From Bolinopsis microptera (taxonomy: Eukaryota > Ctenophora > Tentaculata > Lobata > Bolinopsidae), in the NCBI RefSeq assembly GCF_026151205.1, contig NC_087083.1, positions 496,001 to 560,000 of the forward strand: DNA of 64,000 nt. The letters are read 5' to 3'. The number at the start of each line of letters is the position of its first letter. Position 1 is the first letter of the stretch. Positions 23,301 through 35,055 of this stretch are shown here, piece by piece. Under the pieces are notes generated by a model. It was given only the letters and a program-made list of their open reading frames with translations, was not told the DNA's origin and did no database searches. The position numbers and the translations under genes are program-made.

Positions 23301-26300
23301 ATGTCTAAATTATTTGTTGTAGCAGATGTAATATACAGTGTTAATGGTGATCCTCTCTGTAGTTTATTTTAACATAAAATGTATGATAGAAGTATGGATC
23401 AAACTGTTTCAAGGTTTTCTTTTATCTAAAAAAGTTATCTTGTTTTTGACACAATAAATTGACGCGAGAAGCATTAATGTGACACAGAAGATTTTTGCAA
23501 AGTAACAATTTCTTACAGCATGTATCTGAATTAGTAGCTCCGCATCTCAAAAATCACAATAGCAATGATTAATTGTTCCAGAAATACGCGTTTGAACTGA
23601 ATACATGATCAATCTCAGTTTAACGGAAAGCCCAGAATGCCCAGAATTGCCTCTCTCCACTGATCAACAGTCAGTAGCTTGAACTGAACAAGTCGTTTTA
23701 TCGTCATTATTAGCAGCCAGACGAGAAAAAGTCCAGGTCAATTTGAAGAGATAAATTTGCAGATTTAAAGCAGTAACTTTATAAAACAGGAGAAATTGTA
23801 TACAAAAAAAAAAAATTTCCAACTTGATACTATGATTAGGTCATTGTCATACTATGATAAGTCATTGTCAAGAATAGCAATAACAATAGCAACTAAATAG
23901 CAATTAAAATAAGATAGCAATGGTTCAAGCAGGTATTGCAGTGTATCTATATCAGGGTCTCATGTACAGGTCTAACTCCCGAAGCCCTCCATAATTGTAT
24001 TGTCCATAATATGATCATCCGGATGGTTTCATCAATAAAGGGCGTGAGAGCCTCTGACATTATACTGATGGAAGCTATGGTTCCAAATCCAAAGATATCA
24101 GACGAGTATAACAGGGTTCATCCATGCAGCCGAATGTGAGCACAGAAGCCGAAAGTGAGCACAGAAGCCGAAAGTTCGCAGATTTATAATTTATACAGTA
24201 CAGTATCATGAGATCATGTAGCAGAAGCAAAACCGATAATTTTTTAGTTGAATACAAGCAAGAAATCAATAAATTGGACACTTGAAGCAGTAAATTGGAC
24301 ACATATACTATTCTATCCGACACTGGAAGCAATAAGTTGGACACTTGAAGCAATAAGTTGGACACTTGAAGCAATAAGTTGGACACTTGAAGCAATAAGT
24401 TGGACACACTAAACAGTAATTGGACACGTGAAGCAAGAATTGGTTATTTTTGGGCATTTCATTCAGTAATTGTACCATGATACGATTACAAATTATCTTT
24501 CATAAATACTAACATTTTTTTCCGAAAATATAAAAATCAAAAGCCTAACATGGTTACAAGTGCCATGGCAACAGCACCAAAATACGCAATGACGTCACAA
24601 ACGTATTATGACGTCATTGATACGTTATGACGTCAGATGTTACTCGTAACAGGTTTTGAACGCACTGTCACACTGGATTTACTACAAAGTCAAATAACTT
24701 CTGAGGCATTTTGTTGTTATGAATGAGAAATCTGTAGACGTTTTATTTCAGTAACATCTGTAGCTTTTAATTTAAAATCGATTTAGTTAACAAGCGATTA
24801 AGTTAACAAATTTGTTTCATTATTTAAGAAATAAAATACCTTGGATGTGTAATACTCCATCAAGGCACCAGCTACGTAAACCTGAGATATTGGACCGTCA
24901 ATTATAATCAACTATAATTATGAATCATAATTGATCATAATTGATCATAATTAATCATAATTTCCGACCCCACATCTTATCATCAATCAAATAGTGTGCT
25001 TTATTAACGTTTTGACCACTAAAAATACATAGGATAATCTTTTAACATTTAATATCTTAACTTTTGAAATAAAAACTATCGCCGGGAAAAGAAGGAATAC
25101 AAATTTGAGAAAATATTAACTCACGTAGTAATAACTAGTCACGTGACAAAATAGTAACTCACGTGATAAGTACTCTTCTTGTCCTCCCGCGCTCTCTTGA
25201 AGACAGCACGCGCTGCGGAGATACCCTCAGCTCTGCGCGCAAACTTCATGTACTGCACAAACACCTGTGGCGGAGTTATAAATAATAATATATAATATAA
25301 TAAATATATGAGAGTATTTTTCCCAACATTGACCGGCGAACTGATAGCTACTTCAGAAGCAATGAAACTACAATCTTCTAGATAAAATGAGTCATAGTAC
25401 TTTCAGCCGGAGCCATCATAAGTGACATAAATCTAAAAGATAGTATGGTTAGTTTCTAAATATAAACTCAAACTCTGAAAAGGAAACTGCCGTGAAATAT
25501 GAAACATCAATAAAAGGACCAATTATTTAAAAAAATAATTTATGGAAAGCCCCTCAGGCAAAATAAAAATCAATTATGCAATAAAGGAATCTTAAAAGGG
25601 TTTGTACTATTCATTCCTGAGGGGCGGAGGGAATTTAAGGCATGTATATATCGGTGCTCCTTAACATCTAAACTACTAGGACTTGAATTTTCTAGGATAC
25701 ACACTGAAACACTATTGTTAAAATTTTCCTTCTGAGTCAGTCCATGCTCTATATGGAGGTGGAGTCCTACGCAGTTTGAATCATCATCCGTGTCAACCTT
25801 TTGCCCACTGATGATCTTGTAGAATGCTCTTCTGTGTTCGCCAAACCTTACCCGTAGCATTCTGGTGGATTTGCCTACGTATGGTTTCTCACACAGTTTA
25901 CATCTGATCAAATATATGATGTTGTAAGTGATGCATGTACCTGGTGCTGGTTTTACCCGTTTCCCATTGATGCTGATTTGTGTAGCACTATCAATAGACT
26001 CACACGTTGCACAGTTCTTCTTTCTACACGGCCTTGTTTGACCATGCTTATTCCCCAGAGCTATTTCTTTCACCTTAACCAACCGGCTTTTGAGGTTGCT
26101 TCCTGTTTTCTTGACAAATTGGAAGAACTTTTTGCCATTCTTCTTTTCTTCAAGGGTGTTACTCTGTTGTTTTGAGTCACTCAGGTTACAAAAACTTCTG
26201 GTCTTCTTTAAGTTCTCCTCATACTTTTTCACTGTGGTGACAATGTCAGAGTCACTTCCGTAGGTTGAGACAACCCTTATTGGTAGGATCTCTGGCTTCA

Positions 26301-29300
26301 GTGTGTTGTCCTTGGGAGGTCTTCGTTCAAGGTTTCTTTCTGAGTTGAGAACTTTTTTGCTAATGTTGTTCACCATTTTTGAGGGATAAGCAGCTGCCTT
26401 GAATGCTTGGCTTAATTCACTCAATCTGGTTTCCAGTCGTTCTTGCGAGTTGATTATTCTCCTGAGTCTGATACACTGGCTGTAAACTATTCCACTATAA
26501 ATGTGGTTTGGATGTGCACTGCTAAAATGTAGATAGCTCCTTGAATCGGTTTCCTTGATATGGAGGTCAGTTTGTAAGTTTCCCTCAGGGTCGAAACAAA
26601 ACTCGATATCTAGAAAAGCCACAGGCGTGCCAACTTCCTTCCATTGGGATTCGTCAATGAGTAGCCCATATTCTTTCAAGGATTTGTTTACATCGGAAAT
26701 CCACTGGTCAAATTTCCTTTCAGTGCTGTAGAAGAAACCTGCACCATATAATTAATAATATAATATATTAATAAATATATTGTAATATAATAGAATATAC
26801 AGGGTGGGCCAAAAGTCAGTACCCATACGTTGGCCTTAATAGCTCCACCGTGTTGTATATTTGAGAGCTGTTGCTTTGCAGATGGCATACTGTACTTACT
26901 GGTTCGAGGATTCCGTCGTCAAAATTTGAAAATTCGAATATTTTAGACCACGCCCATTCAATATTAAAACACCTATATTGTTTTCTCTGAACATGCTGAA
27001 CGCCTAATTTTTTCAGAGCTTGATCCGACTATCCAAACTATCAAATAAATGTGAAAATGAACTTCCATTTGAAAAAAATGAACGCAAACATTTTTCGAGT
27101 TGACAAATTCCTCGAACCAGTGGTGGTACTAAGTCATACCAGAACGAAGTATTTAAATTGGGCACTCAGTGACTGAGCTATAAAGACCAACGTATGGGTA
27201 CTGACTTTTGGCCCACCCTGTATTATAATGATACAATAAAATAAATTGTTTGTTCTTGGCGGGGGATTTGTTTAAAACATATATAAGAGATACGAAAAGT
27301 TTGTTTTAGCAGGAGCTTTCAAAATACATGTGTAAATCGTCTTCAGCTGTTTGTTCTCGATTAATTTTGATTTATTGGAGAACTTTACTAACTTATCATA
27401 TCTTTATTAGGTACTGATGATGAAAGAAAATATTCTACCAATGTTGTAAATATTTTATTTGAATTTTACGGTAACAGTTATTCGTTGTCTGATTGCAGGA
27501 AATATTGATTCTTGATTTCAATAAACTGTACTTAGATGAAAAATAATCAAGTTGAGTAAGTAGGATTATATAATGTTAAGTAAGACAACAATTCGTATTT
27601 AATTAATGATATTCATCTTATAACATGAATAATGAACATTACCGATGATATTATTATAAACAATTAATATAGTCAGGACTTCGCTCATTAGCATGCTCGA
27701 GTTACATATCAAAGTGTGATAAGATATGGAGCTGGAATTCTTTCTTGGAACGCTGGAGAAATCAAAGCCTTGGACGTCAAGACCCGGAAACTAATGAGGA
27801 TAAATGGAGCTCATCATCCCCAAGGAGATGTTGATCGGCTATACGTCAGCCGTCAACTTGGTGGCCGTGGGCTCCATAGTATAGAGGAAGTCGTAAAGAG
27901 AGAGGAGAATGCACTCACCACCTATGTGATGAAGAGTAGAGACCCGGAACTGATTGCTCTAAAGGACTACTTTGTAAAAGACAAGATACTCTTAGGTGAA
28001 GAGATAGACAAAGATACTGACCGAACACAACGCGAGGAAATACGCAAGGAGAAGTGGACAACTAAAGTGATGCACGGACAGTTTCCAAGGCAGATGACGG
28101 GTATAGCAGATCCGATAACCTCTTGGAACTGGCTCACTCAACAAGACTTGAAGAAGGAGACAGAAGGATTGTTGATAGCAGCCCAAGACCAAGCACTTAG
28201 GACTAACTATGTTAAGAATAAGATTGACAAAACACCTGGCTCTTCTCCACTCTGCAGACTCTGCAGAAATCATTATGAGACAATAGATCACATACTGAAT
28301 GGGTGCCCAAAACTTTCACAGACAGAATATAAGTGTCGGCATGACAAAGTAGCTGCCGCATTGCACTGGAGTCTGTGCAAGGAATACGGCTTCTCACGCA
28401 GTAAAAAGTGGTACGAACACCGAGCAGAGAAGGTGTTGGAGAACGAAAAAGTCAAGCTATTGTGGGACTTTCACATCCAGTCAGACCACGTTATCGAGCA
28501 CTGCAGACCGGATCTTCTCCTGGTAGACAAGGTAACCAACGCAGCAACCATCATCGACGTTGCAGTCCCAGGAGATACCCGGATCTTGGATAGAGAGCAA
28601 GATAAGATACTAGCTTATCAAGACCTAAAAAGAGAGATTAAGAAGAACTGGAGTTTACGAAAGGTTACAATTGTCCCAGTGGTGGTAGGCGCTTTAGGAA
28701 CTGTCACCATAAACTTTCGTAAGCACCTCGATGCAGTCCACTGCAATCTGAGCATCTCTAATCTTCAGAAGACAGCTCTGCTTGGATCAGCCAGAATTCT
28801 CAGGATGGTCTTGGACATCTAATTGAGTGTTTAATACACCGTAGCTCTTCTTTCAGTTTTAGTTTATTCTGTATAACTGTATTATATACTTTTTGCCTGG
28901 TCCTCCTTTATCTCTTCCCTTGCTCCGCAAGTCCTGTCTCTTGTTTATACAACTTGTAACTCATATCAATGTACATATCGGAAAGTTATTGTATTTATTT
29001 AGTATATAATACTGTATTGAAATTACTCCCAGATTTGTGTAAAGATTATTTTCGTCTGGACTTTGTGATATACAATTGTTACAGTTATTTCTCTTGTTTC
29101 TCTTCCCTTGCTCTGCAAGCCCTGTTTCTTGTATACAAATTGTGTTTAGTATTTCGTATATTCTTGTAATTATTGTGATAATTTGTGATTCAGTTTTCAG
29201 TATTAGTATTATAGGTGTTTGCTGAATTGCTGTATTATACATTCTGTGTCCAGCTCTTATGTGTCCCATCTCTTGCCCTGCAAGCCCTGTTTCTTGTTTA

Positions 29301-32300
29301 TACAACATATTATAACTATGTAATAAACATTTTTTGTAGTGTAGGATTGTTTGAATTTCTATTTGTTAATTCATATAATATACACTTTATGATTGTTTCG
29401 CCCATTTTTCTTCCCTTGCATTGCAAGCCCTGTCTCTTGTAAAAACATCCACTTTTGTAGATACACACAGTCTCTACGTCTTTATCCTCTGGTCCCTAGG
29501 GTCAGCTGACTCCGGGCCAGAGGAAAATTACCGATTGCCAAGGTTTGATGCCTAGGCAGTCGAGACCTCTTATTGAGACCCGATATAATAATAGGATTAT
29601 GGCCACATAGCCATCTCGACAAAACTTGAAACCCAACTGCACTCTACGCTATTGCAGTTCGCACAATATTTTCAAATATTTTCAATATAACTGAAAGCAT
29701 ACCAAAGTAGGATCCGCAACAGTAGCCACCAAATCCCTGTAAATCTCATGACATTCCTTAGTCTTCATACGGGATTCCTCGTAGTCTGCAAAAGCAAAGT
29801 GAAGAAGGAGGTTGTTTTTGAGTAGACCTGTTGTTGCTTTCTCGTAAAGTGACGCTACCTCGTCCCTCCAGTGTTGGGCAGCCTGGTGTGGAAGGGAGTT
29901 ATAATTTAATTAAATTTATAATTTAGTAATGTTAATTATTATATTATCTAATATTGATGGGTTTCTTTGTTGATTTGAAACTTTCACAAATACAACATTT
30001 ACAATACCGCAATCATGATAAATTGAAATTGTAGAGCCACATATTGCAGGTTATCATTACGTCACCACAACACCACGTGACGTCACCACAACACGTGACG
30101 TCACAACACCACGTGACGTCACCACAACACGTGACGTCACAACACCACGTGACGTCACCACAACACGTGACGTCACAACACCACGTGACGTCACCACACC
30201 ACGTGACGTCACCACAACACGTGACGTCACAACACCACGTGACGTCACCACAACACGTGACGTCACAACATTACCTGAGTATCGCCCTTCTCGTGCACCA
30301 GATTAGCACTGCGCTCCAGAAACAGCGCCGCCTCGTACCAAATATCAGGGTGGTGACCCCACGTGAGCAATGCCTGCTCGTACGCGTACATCACCCGCTT
30401 CTTTATCAGACTGTTGTCGTCACTCCTCATGGGATTGTTCTTCTCCCAGGCTACGTATCTGTAGGGGTGGTATACAGAGATACAGGGACAAAAGAAAATC
30501 GCGATTATTTTGGCCAAAAATCGCGACACCGCGATTTTTACCGCGATTGATACCGCAACACATGCACAATTTGTCGCAAAAAATGGGGAAAATCGCGATT
30601 CTGTACATGCCGCGATTCCCTTTTGTCCCTGGTGGTATATTGATGCTTTTCATACAAACAAGTTAAAACGAATTCTTTATGTCGTGCATCCTGGGTTTGG
30701 ACAGGATATGCCCGCTTAAAATACTTCCATCGCGTTACATTACATAATTCTCAATGAATGTAATAGATTTGTAGTGTTGTAATTAGTTTAAAGTCATATA
30801 ATATGACTTTAAATAGTTAATGTTTCAAGTTAAAATCGCTGTGTGCTAGGGTAAGGCAAGTTTAACTGGTAACTTAAATCCAGTGATAATTAACATTTAT
30901 CTTGATTCCAGAAGTTCCAGCCTATACGTCAGACAGCTAAGTTTTAAATGGGAATATAACCAACGGGCTAACATGAGCTCAGACAAAACAACTACATTAT
31001 AATATATTATAATAGATTTAGTCACATGATTCGGGTTCTGTTCTCTGATTTGTCAGTTTTAGTCACGTGATACATGTTGATGATATCATACAGTTAAAAT
31101 AAGTGTGAACTTACTTTTTCCACATTTCAATCTGTTGCCGTTCCTCTGCACTGTTTTGGGGAGGTACAGCAGGAGCGCCGCGCGTCAGCCCACGTGTTGT
31201 GGCTTCGTAGTCCTTTGCTACTCGCCGTGCGTTCTGATAATCTCTACTTCGTTCTTCTAGCAGCTTCTTGGCTATGATTTCGTTCACATTCTGAGGACAA
31301 CATTATGTTTAATGGTACAGGGACTAAATGAAAGAATCAATGGTTTCCGAGTTAAGTACAAATTAAGGCCTGTTAAAGTACGGTTAAGATCCCTTAACAG
31401 TTAACACCCCCTGGACGCGAGCAGGTGTTCACGCGCATTTTGAAAATGTCGCAACACTCGCCACTGTTCGTAGATGTTGTCGGCCCGAGATCTCTGCTGT
31501 GTTCTGATTGGTCAGAGCTCGAACACGTAGATATCTGCTGTGTTCTGATTGGTCAGAGCTCGAACACGACGTGGATATCTGCTGTGTTCTGATTGGTCAG
31601 AGCTCGAACACGAAGAGTACTGCTTATTACTTTATTAGATATATGTGCGAACTATAGCAAGGTAAAACATAATAGACCTCTTTGACAACCAATATTAACC
31701 ACCAATATCTCAATATTTTTACTAAAGTCTGAGACAATCCTCCCTTAACTTCTTCAAATGCTAAAAACAATTGTATTCTCAGGTAATCAGTTCAGTCCCA
31801 ACTTTCTCACTAACTACTTGGTCACGTGGTCACTTGGTCACGTGGTGATGTTAAGTCACGTGTTCTTTAGTCACGTGGTGTTTAGGCAAATAGGCACGTG
31901 ACTCACGTGATATATATATGCTCTGGTAAAAGATGTTCAAGATGACATCGAAAAAGACGAGAAAAATGATATTCTGGTAAAAGATGTTCAACATGAGATC
32001 GAACAAAACGAGAAAACTGATAATCTGGTAGAAGATGTTCAAGACGTCCAAGATAATATTGAACAGGTAAACTGACTTAAACATCAACGTGTTTGCAACG
32101 ATCATATTTATAAACTGCTTATTTAAAGATTTTTTAGCGTAAAACTTATTTTCAGCTCTACTCAACGAATCATGAAAATGCTGTTAATAATGTTTTCCAG
32201 CAAATTAGATCTTGCAAGGTGACCTAATTATAATTGGGGGTAGAAACACAAAAAGGTTTATCCCTCCATCAATAGGAGGACCCTTCAAAATGGGCTGCTG

Positions 32301-35055
32301 GGTTTTTTCTAAAAGTAGGCTGGATTTTCTTCAAAAGTTTCAAAATATTTGGAATGGCCGCATTCGAGTTTTGCGGAGCAGAAGGTGCCCCTAACTCCTC
32401 TTCAAAGTAAAGAGACACTGCTTAACTTAAACGGGGAACTGGTGCCCCTAACTCCTCTTTAAAGTACATAGACTTTAACTCAAACGGTACACCCAACTTA
32501 CCATATCTCTGTTTCTTAATGTCCACTGGTTTTGTAACAATACAAATGACCATAATGTGGGTTCTGAATGATGTGTTTAATTCTGTTTTAGCTTTTTAGG
32601 AGGATGGTTGCCATGGTTTAGGAGGATGGTTGCCATGGTTGGTTTATTGAGGAGTTTGTTGAGATGCAATAAAGCAATAAAAAAGAAAACCTCAATGCCT
32701 TTCCACTGAGACGAGCAGCACGATGCTACATGAATATTGAATAACCAACAGTTCAGATATAACAGAATCGCTTGTAAACCCCTTGGCAAATAATTGTTAA
32801 CGGGATTAATAATCGATTATGCCAATAAAAGTAGCCGTGTTAAGGCGCTGAGATTTCTTTGCTCTATTATTGGTTGGATAAGAGCACGGAGTCGGTTGCT
32901 GTGTTGTGATTGGTCAAAGCTCCAACACGTGGTTGATTCTTACAATTAGAAGCTTCGATAATACAACTGCTTATTATTATTCATGTGCGAACTATAGCAA
33001 GGTAAAAAAGAATCTAGTTATATTTTGACCGCACCAATATTAACCAATATCTCAATATCTTATAAAGATGCTAGAACAAATATTCTTTAACATCTTGAAA
33101 TGCAAATACTTACAAAAACAAAGGTATTCTCTTGTCAGAAAATGAATTCAGGCAGTCCCAACTTTCTCATTGGTTTGATAACGACAGTTAATATATTGTG
33201 ATAGGTCGAGATTCGGTCACGTGGTCATGTTTAGTCACGTGGTCATGTTAAGTCACGTGATGTATCCTGGTTACAGCAGCGCAGGATTGAAACTTTTTCT
33301 AACTAGCTCTGCTCAGTTCCTCAGTTCTAAATTTCGGTTCCTTTGATAATGTTGAGTAAGCCGAGAGATAAAGATTAACACTTATTCTCCTTCTCAACAG
33401 TGGAGACAGTAAGCTTAGACAAGCATATCCAGGCAAGGTCAGATAACATTATGTACAGGGTGTCCCATATAAAGGCTACTAATTGTACCCAGTGACTACC
33501 CATTCGAGATCTGTGTCGCCAAAAGTTTAAAATTCGATTGATGGAGGCCACGTTCTATCTTGACAATCAAGATTGAATTGCTTAGCGAACAAGTTAGATA
33601 TCCCATTTTTACATATTATTTACACTATATAATTATACTGCTTAAAATAAACTGATTGTTCCTTCTGACCTGCTCGAAAGTGCTGTAATCTCTCCACAGC
33701 TGTTCAACATTACTCAGCGGCATCATCACGGCTCTCTGGTATACCCGCCGTATTGCCATTATCTTCTGGTTCTCAGCGTACGATCCTGCTGCTTCTCCGT
33801 CCTGTAATTGGTGAGTTTTAGTCACGTGATTCCGGTTCTGTGCTCTGATTGACCAGTTTTAATCACGTGATACAGTGATATTACTATACCTTGATGAAGT
33901 TGACGTAGTCGGACCAGATGTTCCCGGAAGCGACGTCAATCCCTACTTTATCCAGCGCAAACTCGTAAGCTTTCATCATTTTCTCTCTGTTGAATATTTA
34001 ATTATGTAACTAACAAAAACGTGTAATCAATTCAATAAAATTTTCCATATTTAGTTATTGAACGAAATGAAGAACCAAGATTTAAGACTGATTCGACAAA
34101 AAAATTTAAATTTCTGTTCAGCGAAATTTACCAAAAAGGAAAAAGGTTAATTAATAACATAATCTGAAATACACTACTTGCTAACTGGTATGATGTACCA
34201 CGTGACAAACCTGAAATTTGGTAGTCCCCGTTTTGTCTCCTTCACATAAGTCAGATAAAACTTCCACAGGTCAAGGTTCAGTACTTTCAAGAGACATCGC
34301 TGAAATAACGACTCTACCCGCTCGAAATTCTTGCATTTCAACTCCTGAAAATCACACAATCTCATTTATTTCGAATCTCATATTATTGTTGAAGATTGCC
34401 TCCTCCGTCATCATGAATAACAGAGACATTACTGATTAGTTAATTAGTTAATTAGTTAATAAGTCAATTATTTAATTAGTTAATTAGTTAATAAATAACA
34501 GGAGGTAATGTAATGTAAATGTAATGTAATGTAAATTACCTCCTCGATGTACAACTTCCAGAATCTTCCGCACGTGGGGTAGGTCTCCATTAGTCTCTCG
34601 TATATCTTTCTAGAGACGTCTATATGTTTCTCCTGGTGAGTTAATACACATTGTAAATCATGTTAAAAGTAATTTAAACCGATGTATTCGTTGACTATTC
34701 CAATCATGGGAAATAGAAGAAATGCTGAATATAATAATACTAAATAGATTATAGACTAGACCTAGACTCATCTGAGAAACAGACCGTGGTTTTTAAACTG
34801 TTATCAGTCATCAACTGTTCCGCCAATCATATTCTATTAACAGATCATGCAAATAATTATAATCCAATTACATAATTAATCAGCTAATCACTAAATAATC
34901 ACCTGAGCGTCCTTGATGAGAACATTCCAGCTCTCCATATGAAACGGGTGAACTTTAAGTTTAGCTTCTGCTTTCTGTAACTTGTCCCCTTTTTCTAACA
35001 TCATCTCTGGGAGATGGTCTGTCTTCATTGCGTCAATGTACTTGGGGTCAGCCAT
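17375..35055 (-). CDS. CSTF3: CSTF3 / CstF-77 (suppressor of forked, Rna14), 18 exons, 718 aa
   Basis: Scaffold subunit of the cleavage stimulation factor, which binds CstF-64 and CPSF during pre-mRNA 3'-end cleavage in the nucleus. Coding exons from the start: 34903-35055, 34540-34632, 34211-34344, 33890-33986, 33670-33801, 31115-31290, 30275-30458, 29703-29882, 25163-25264, 24840-24881, 22232-22273, 22038-22098, 21635-21795, 21238-21336, 20753-20900, 20490-20578, 17717-17804 and 17375-17550. All phases agree, giving 2,157 nt; the human protein is 717 aa. HAT repeats are evident, e.g. [70 protein letters not shown] and [20 protein letters not shown]. The proline-rich hinge and the C-terminal [12 protein letters not shown] (CstF-64-binding end) are present. 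Introns hold a LINE, a Penelope-like element, an RLE-type LINE and several MITEs. The start codon segment is tandemly amplified upstream. Confidence 0.96.
17935..20006 (-). mobile_element. APE-type LINE fragment with reverse transcriptase, 5'-truncated
   Basis: Reading leftward from 20,006, an upstream segment (to 19,620) with helical Lys/Arg-rich sequence is followed by a 545-codon reverse transcriptase ORF ending at 17,935. RT motifs are [10 protein letters not shown] (motif A), [15 protein letters not shown] (motif B, diverged) and [10 protein letters not shown] (catalytic YADD). The C-terminus has [17 protein letters not shown] and [13 protein letters not shown], a pattern widespread in invertebrate RTE-like and related LINEs, though I cannot fix the clade. 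The two parts are one frame interrupted by an extra GA in a GA run at about 19,648-19,660. No endonuclease domain is visible upstream, so the copy is truncated and dead. It lies in the CSTF3 intron between exons 20490-20578 and 17717-17804, in the gene's sense orientation. Confidence 0.9.
20901..21215 (-). repeat. 11-bp minisatellite abutting a CSTF3 acceptor
   Basis: About 28 copies of GTTAGTTTGTT. On the minus strand each unit reads AACAAACTAAC and the array ends exactly at CTAACAACAG|GTGGAA, the acceptor of exon 20753-20900. CTAAC is a strong branch-point match, so the array is a ladder of branch-point-like motifs. Confidence 0.92.
22470..23085. repeat. 16-bp minisatellite in a CSTF3 intron
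   Basis: About 38 copies of ACATACCAGTCACACT with occasional GCC for GTC. Because 16 is not a multiple of 3, a plus-strand frame cycles [16 protein letters not shown] and stays open for 280 codons. It lies between CSTF3 exons 22232-22273 and 24840-24881. Confidence 0.95.
24275..24440. repeat. 21-bp minisatellite in a CSTF3 intron
   Basis: Six to seven copies of ACTTGAAGCAATAAGTTGGAC with decay at both ends, in the same intron as the 16-bp array. Confidence 0.9.
24588..24638. promoter_or_regulatory. Three TGACGTCA (CRE-like) motifs
   Basis: ATGACGTCAC, ATGACGTCAT and ATGACGTCAG within about 50 bp of a CSTF3 intron. The 8-bp palindrome is the full CREB/ATF consensus. Whether it is bound here is unknown. 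Confidence 0.4.
25570..26747 (-). mobile_element. Penelope-like retroelement, 3' part with GIY-YIG endonuclease
   Basis: One open frame of about 390 codons read leftward, entering without a start at about 26,747 ([20 protein letters not shown]). It holds the C-terminal end of the reverse transcriptase ([18 protein letters not shown]), a linker with CRKKNCATC, then the endonuclease: [18 protein letters not shown] (the GIY-YIG equivalent), [13 protein letters not shown] and a downstream histidine/glutamate region LHLHIEHGL. This order is diagnostic of Penelope-like elements. The 5' two-thirds including the RT catalytic core is missing. It lies in the CSTF3 intron between exons 29703-29882 and 25163-25264, sense to the gene. 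Confidence 0.88.
26800..27220. mobile_element. Complete CAGGGTGGGCC mariner-like MITE
   Basis: 421 bp with inverted ends CAGGGTGGGCCAAAAGTCAG and flanking TA duplications (26798-26799 and 27221-27222). It shares most of its sequence with 15254-16019 but has an internal deletion. It sits between the Penelope-like and RLE-type LINE fragments. Confidence 0.87.
27715..29600 (+). mobile_element. RLE-type (R2/R4-like) LINE, C-terminal fragment plus 3' UTR
   Basis: An open frame at 27715-28822 (about 368 aa) lacks a proper start. It covers the end of the RT region ([19 protein letters not shown]), a zinc knuckle [18 protein letters not shown] (CX2CX8HX4C), and a restriction-like endonuclease with CRPDLLLV followed by [10 protein letters not shown], matching the (K/R)PD...D active-site pattern. 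These define site-specific or RLE-type non-LTR elements. The 3' UTR carries four dispersed copies of a TTGCTCTGCAAGCCCTGT-like motif (about 28,920, 29,107, 29,276 and 29,416). It ends near 29,600 with ATAATAATAGGATT. The insertion is antisense to CSTF3. The RT catalytic core is missing. Confidence 0.87.
30055..30270. repeat. CRE/E-box tandem array beside a CSTF3 donor
   Basis: Eleven copies of CACGTGACGTCAC separated by ACAAC or CAACAC. Each copy fuses an E-box (CACGTG) to a full CRE palindrome (TGACGTCA). The array ends 4-5 bp from the donor of exon 30275-30458 (low edge 30275). Confidence 0.95.
30475..30631. mobile_element. 157-bp hAT-like MITE inserted just upstream of a CSTF3 acceptor
   Basis: Flanked by the exact 8-bp direct repeat GTGGTATA (30467-30474 and 30632-30639). 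Inverted ends contain CAGGGACAAAAG; the left end has 8 additional bases (CAGAGATA). The interior is rich in AATCGCGATT-type palindromes. The acceptor AG of exon 30275-30458 lies at 30459-30460 (transcript sense), only a few bases away. Confidence 0.87.
31470..31865. repeat. 39-bp tandem repeat and left copy of a dispersed duplication
   Basis: Three tandem units of about 39 bp (CTGCTGTGTTCTGATTGGTC) are followed by a segment (GTGCGAACTATAGCAAGGTA, then ACCAATATCTCAATAT). The segment recurs in the same orientation at about 32,880-33,250. Both copies lie in one CSTF3 intron. Confidence 0.8.
32880..33250. repeat. Right copy of the intronic duplication
   Basis: Matches 31,500-31,865 across GCTGTGTTGTGATTGGTCAA, GTGCGAACTATAGCAAGGTA, ACCAATATCTCAATAT and a CACGTG-rich right end. 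Divergence is substantial, so it is an old duplication or two members of one repeat family. Confidence 0.75.
33458..33610. mobile_element. Fragment of a second mariner-like MITE family
   Basis: Starts TACAGGGTGTCCCATATAAA, a typical mariner-like end, and shares internal organisation (GAGATCTGTGTCGCCAAAAG) with the CAGGGTGGGCC family. No right end is visible. Confidence 0.5.

Noticed and set aside
30044-30550. 168-codon frame over the CRE/E-box array
   Set aside because: Repeat-driven and antisense to real CSTF3 exon 30275-30458.
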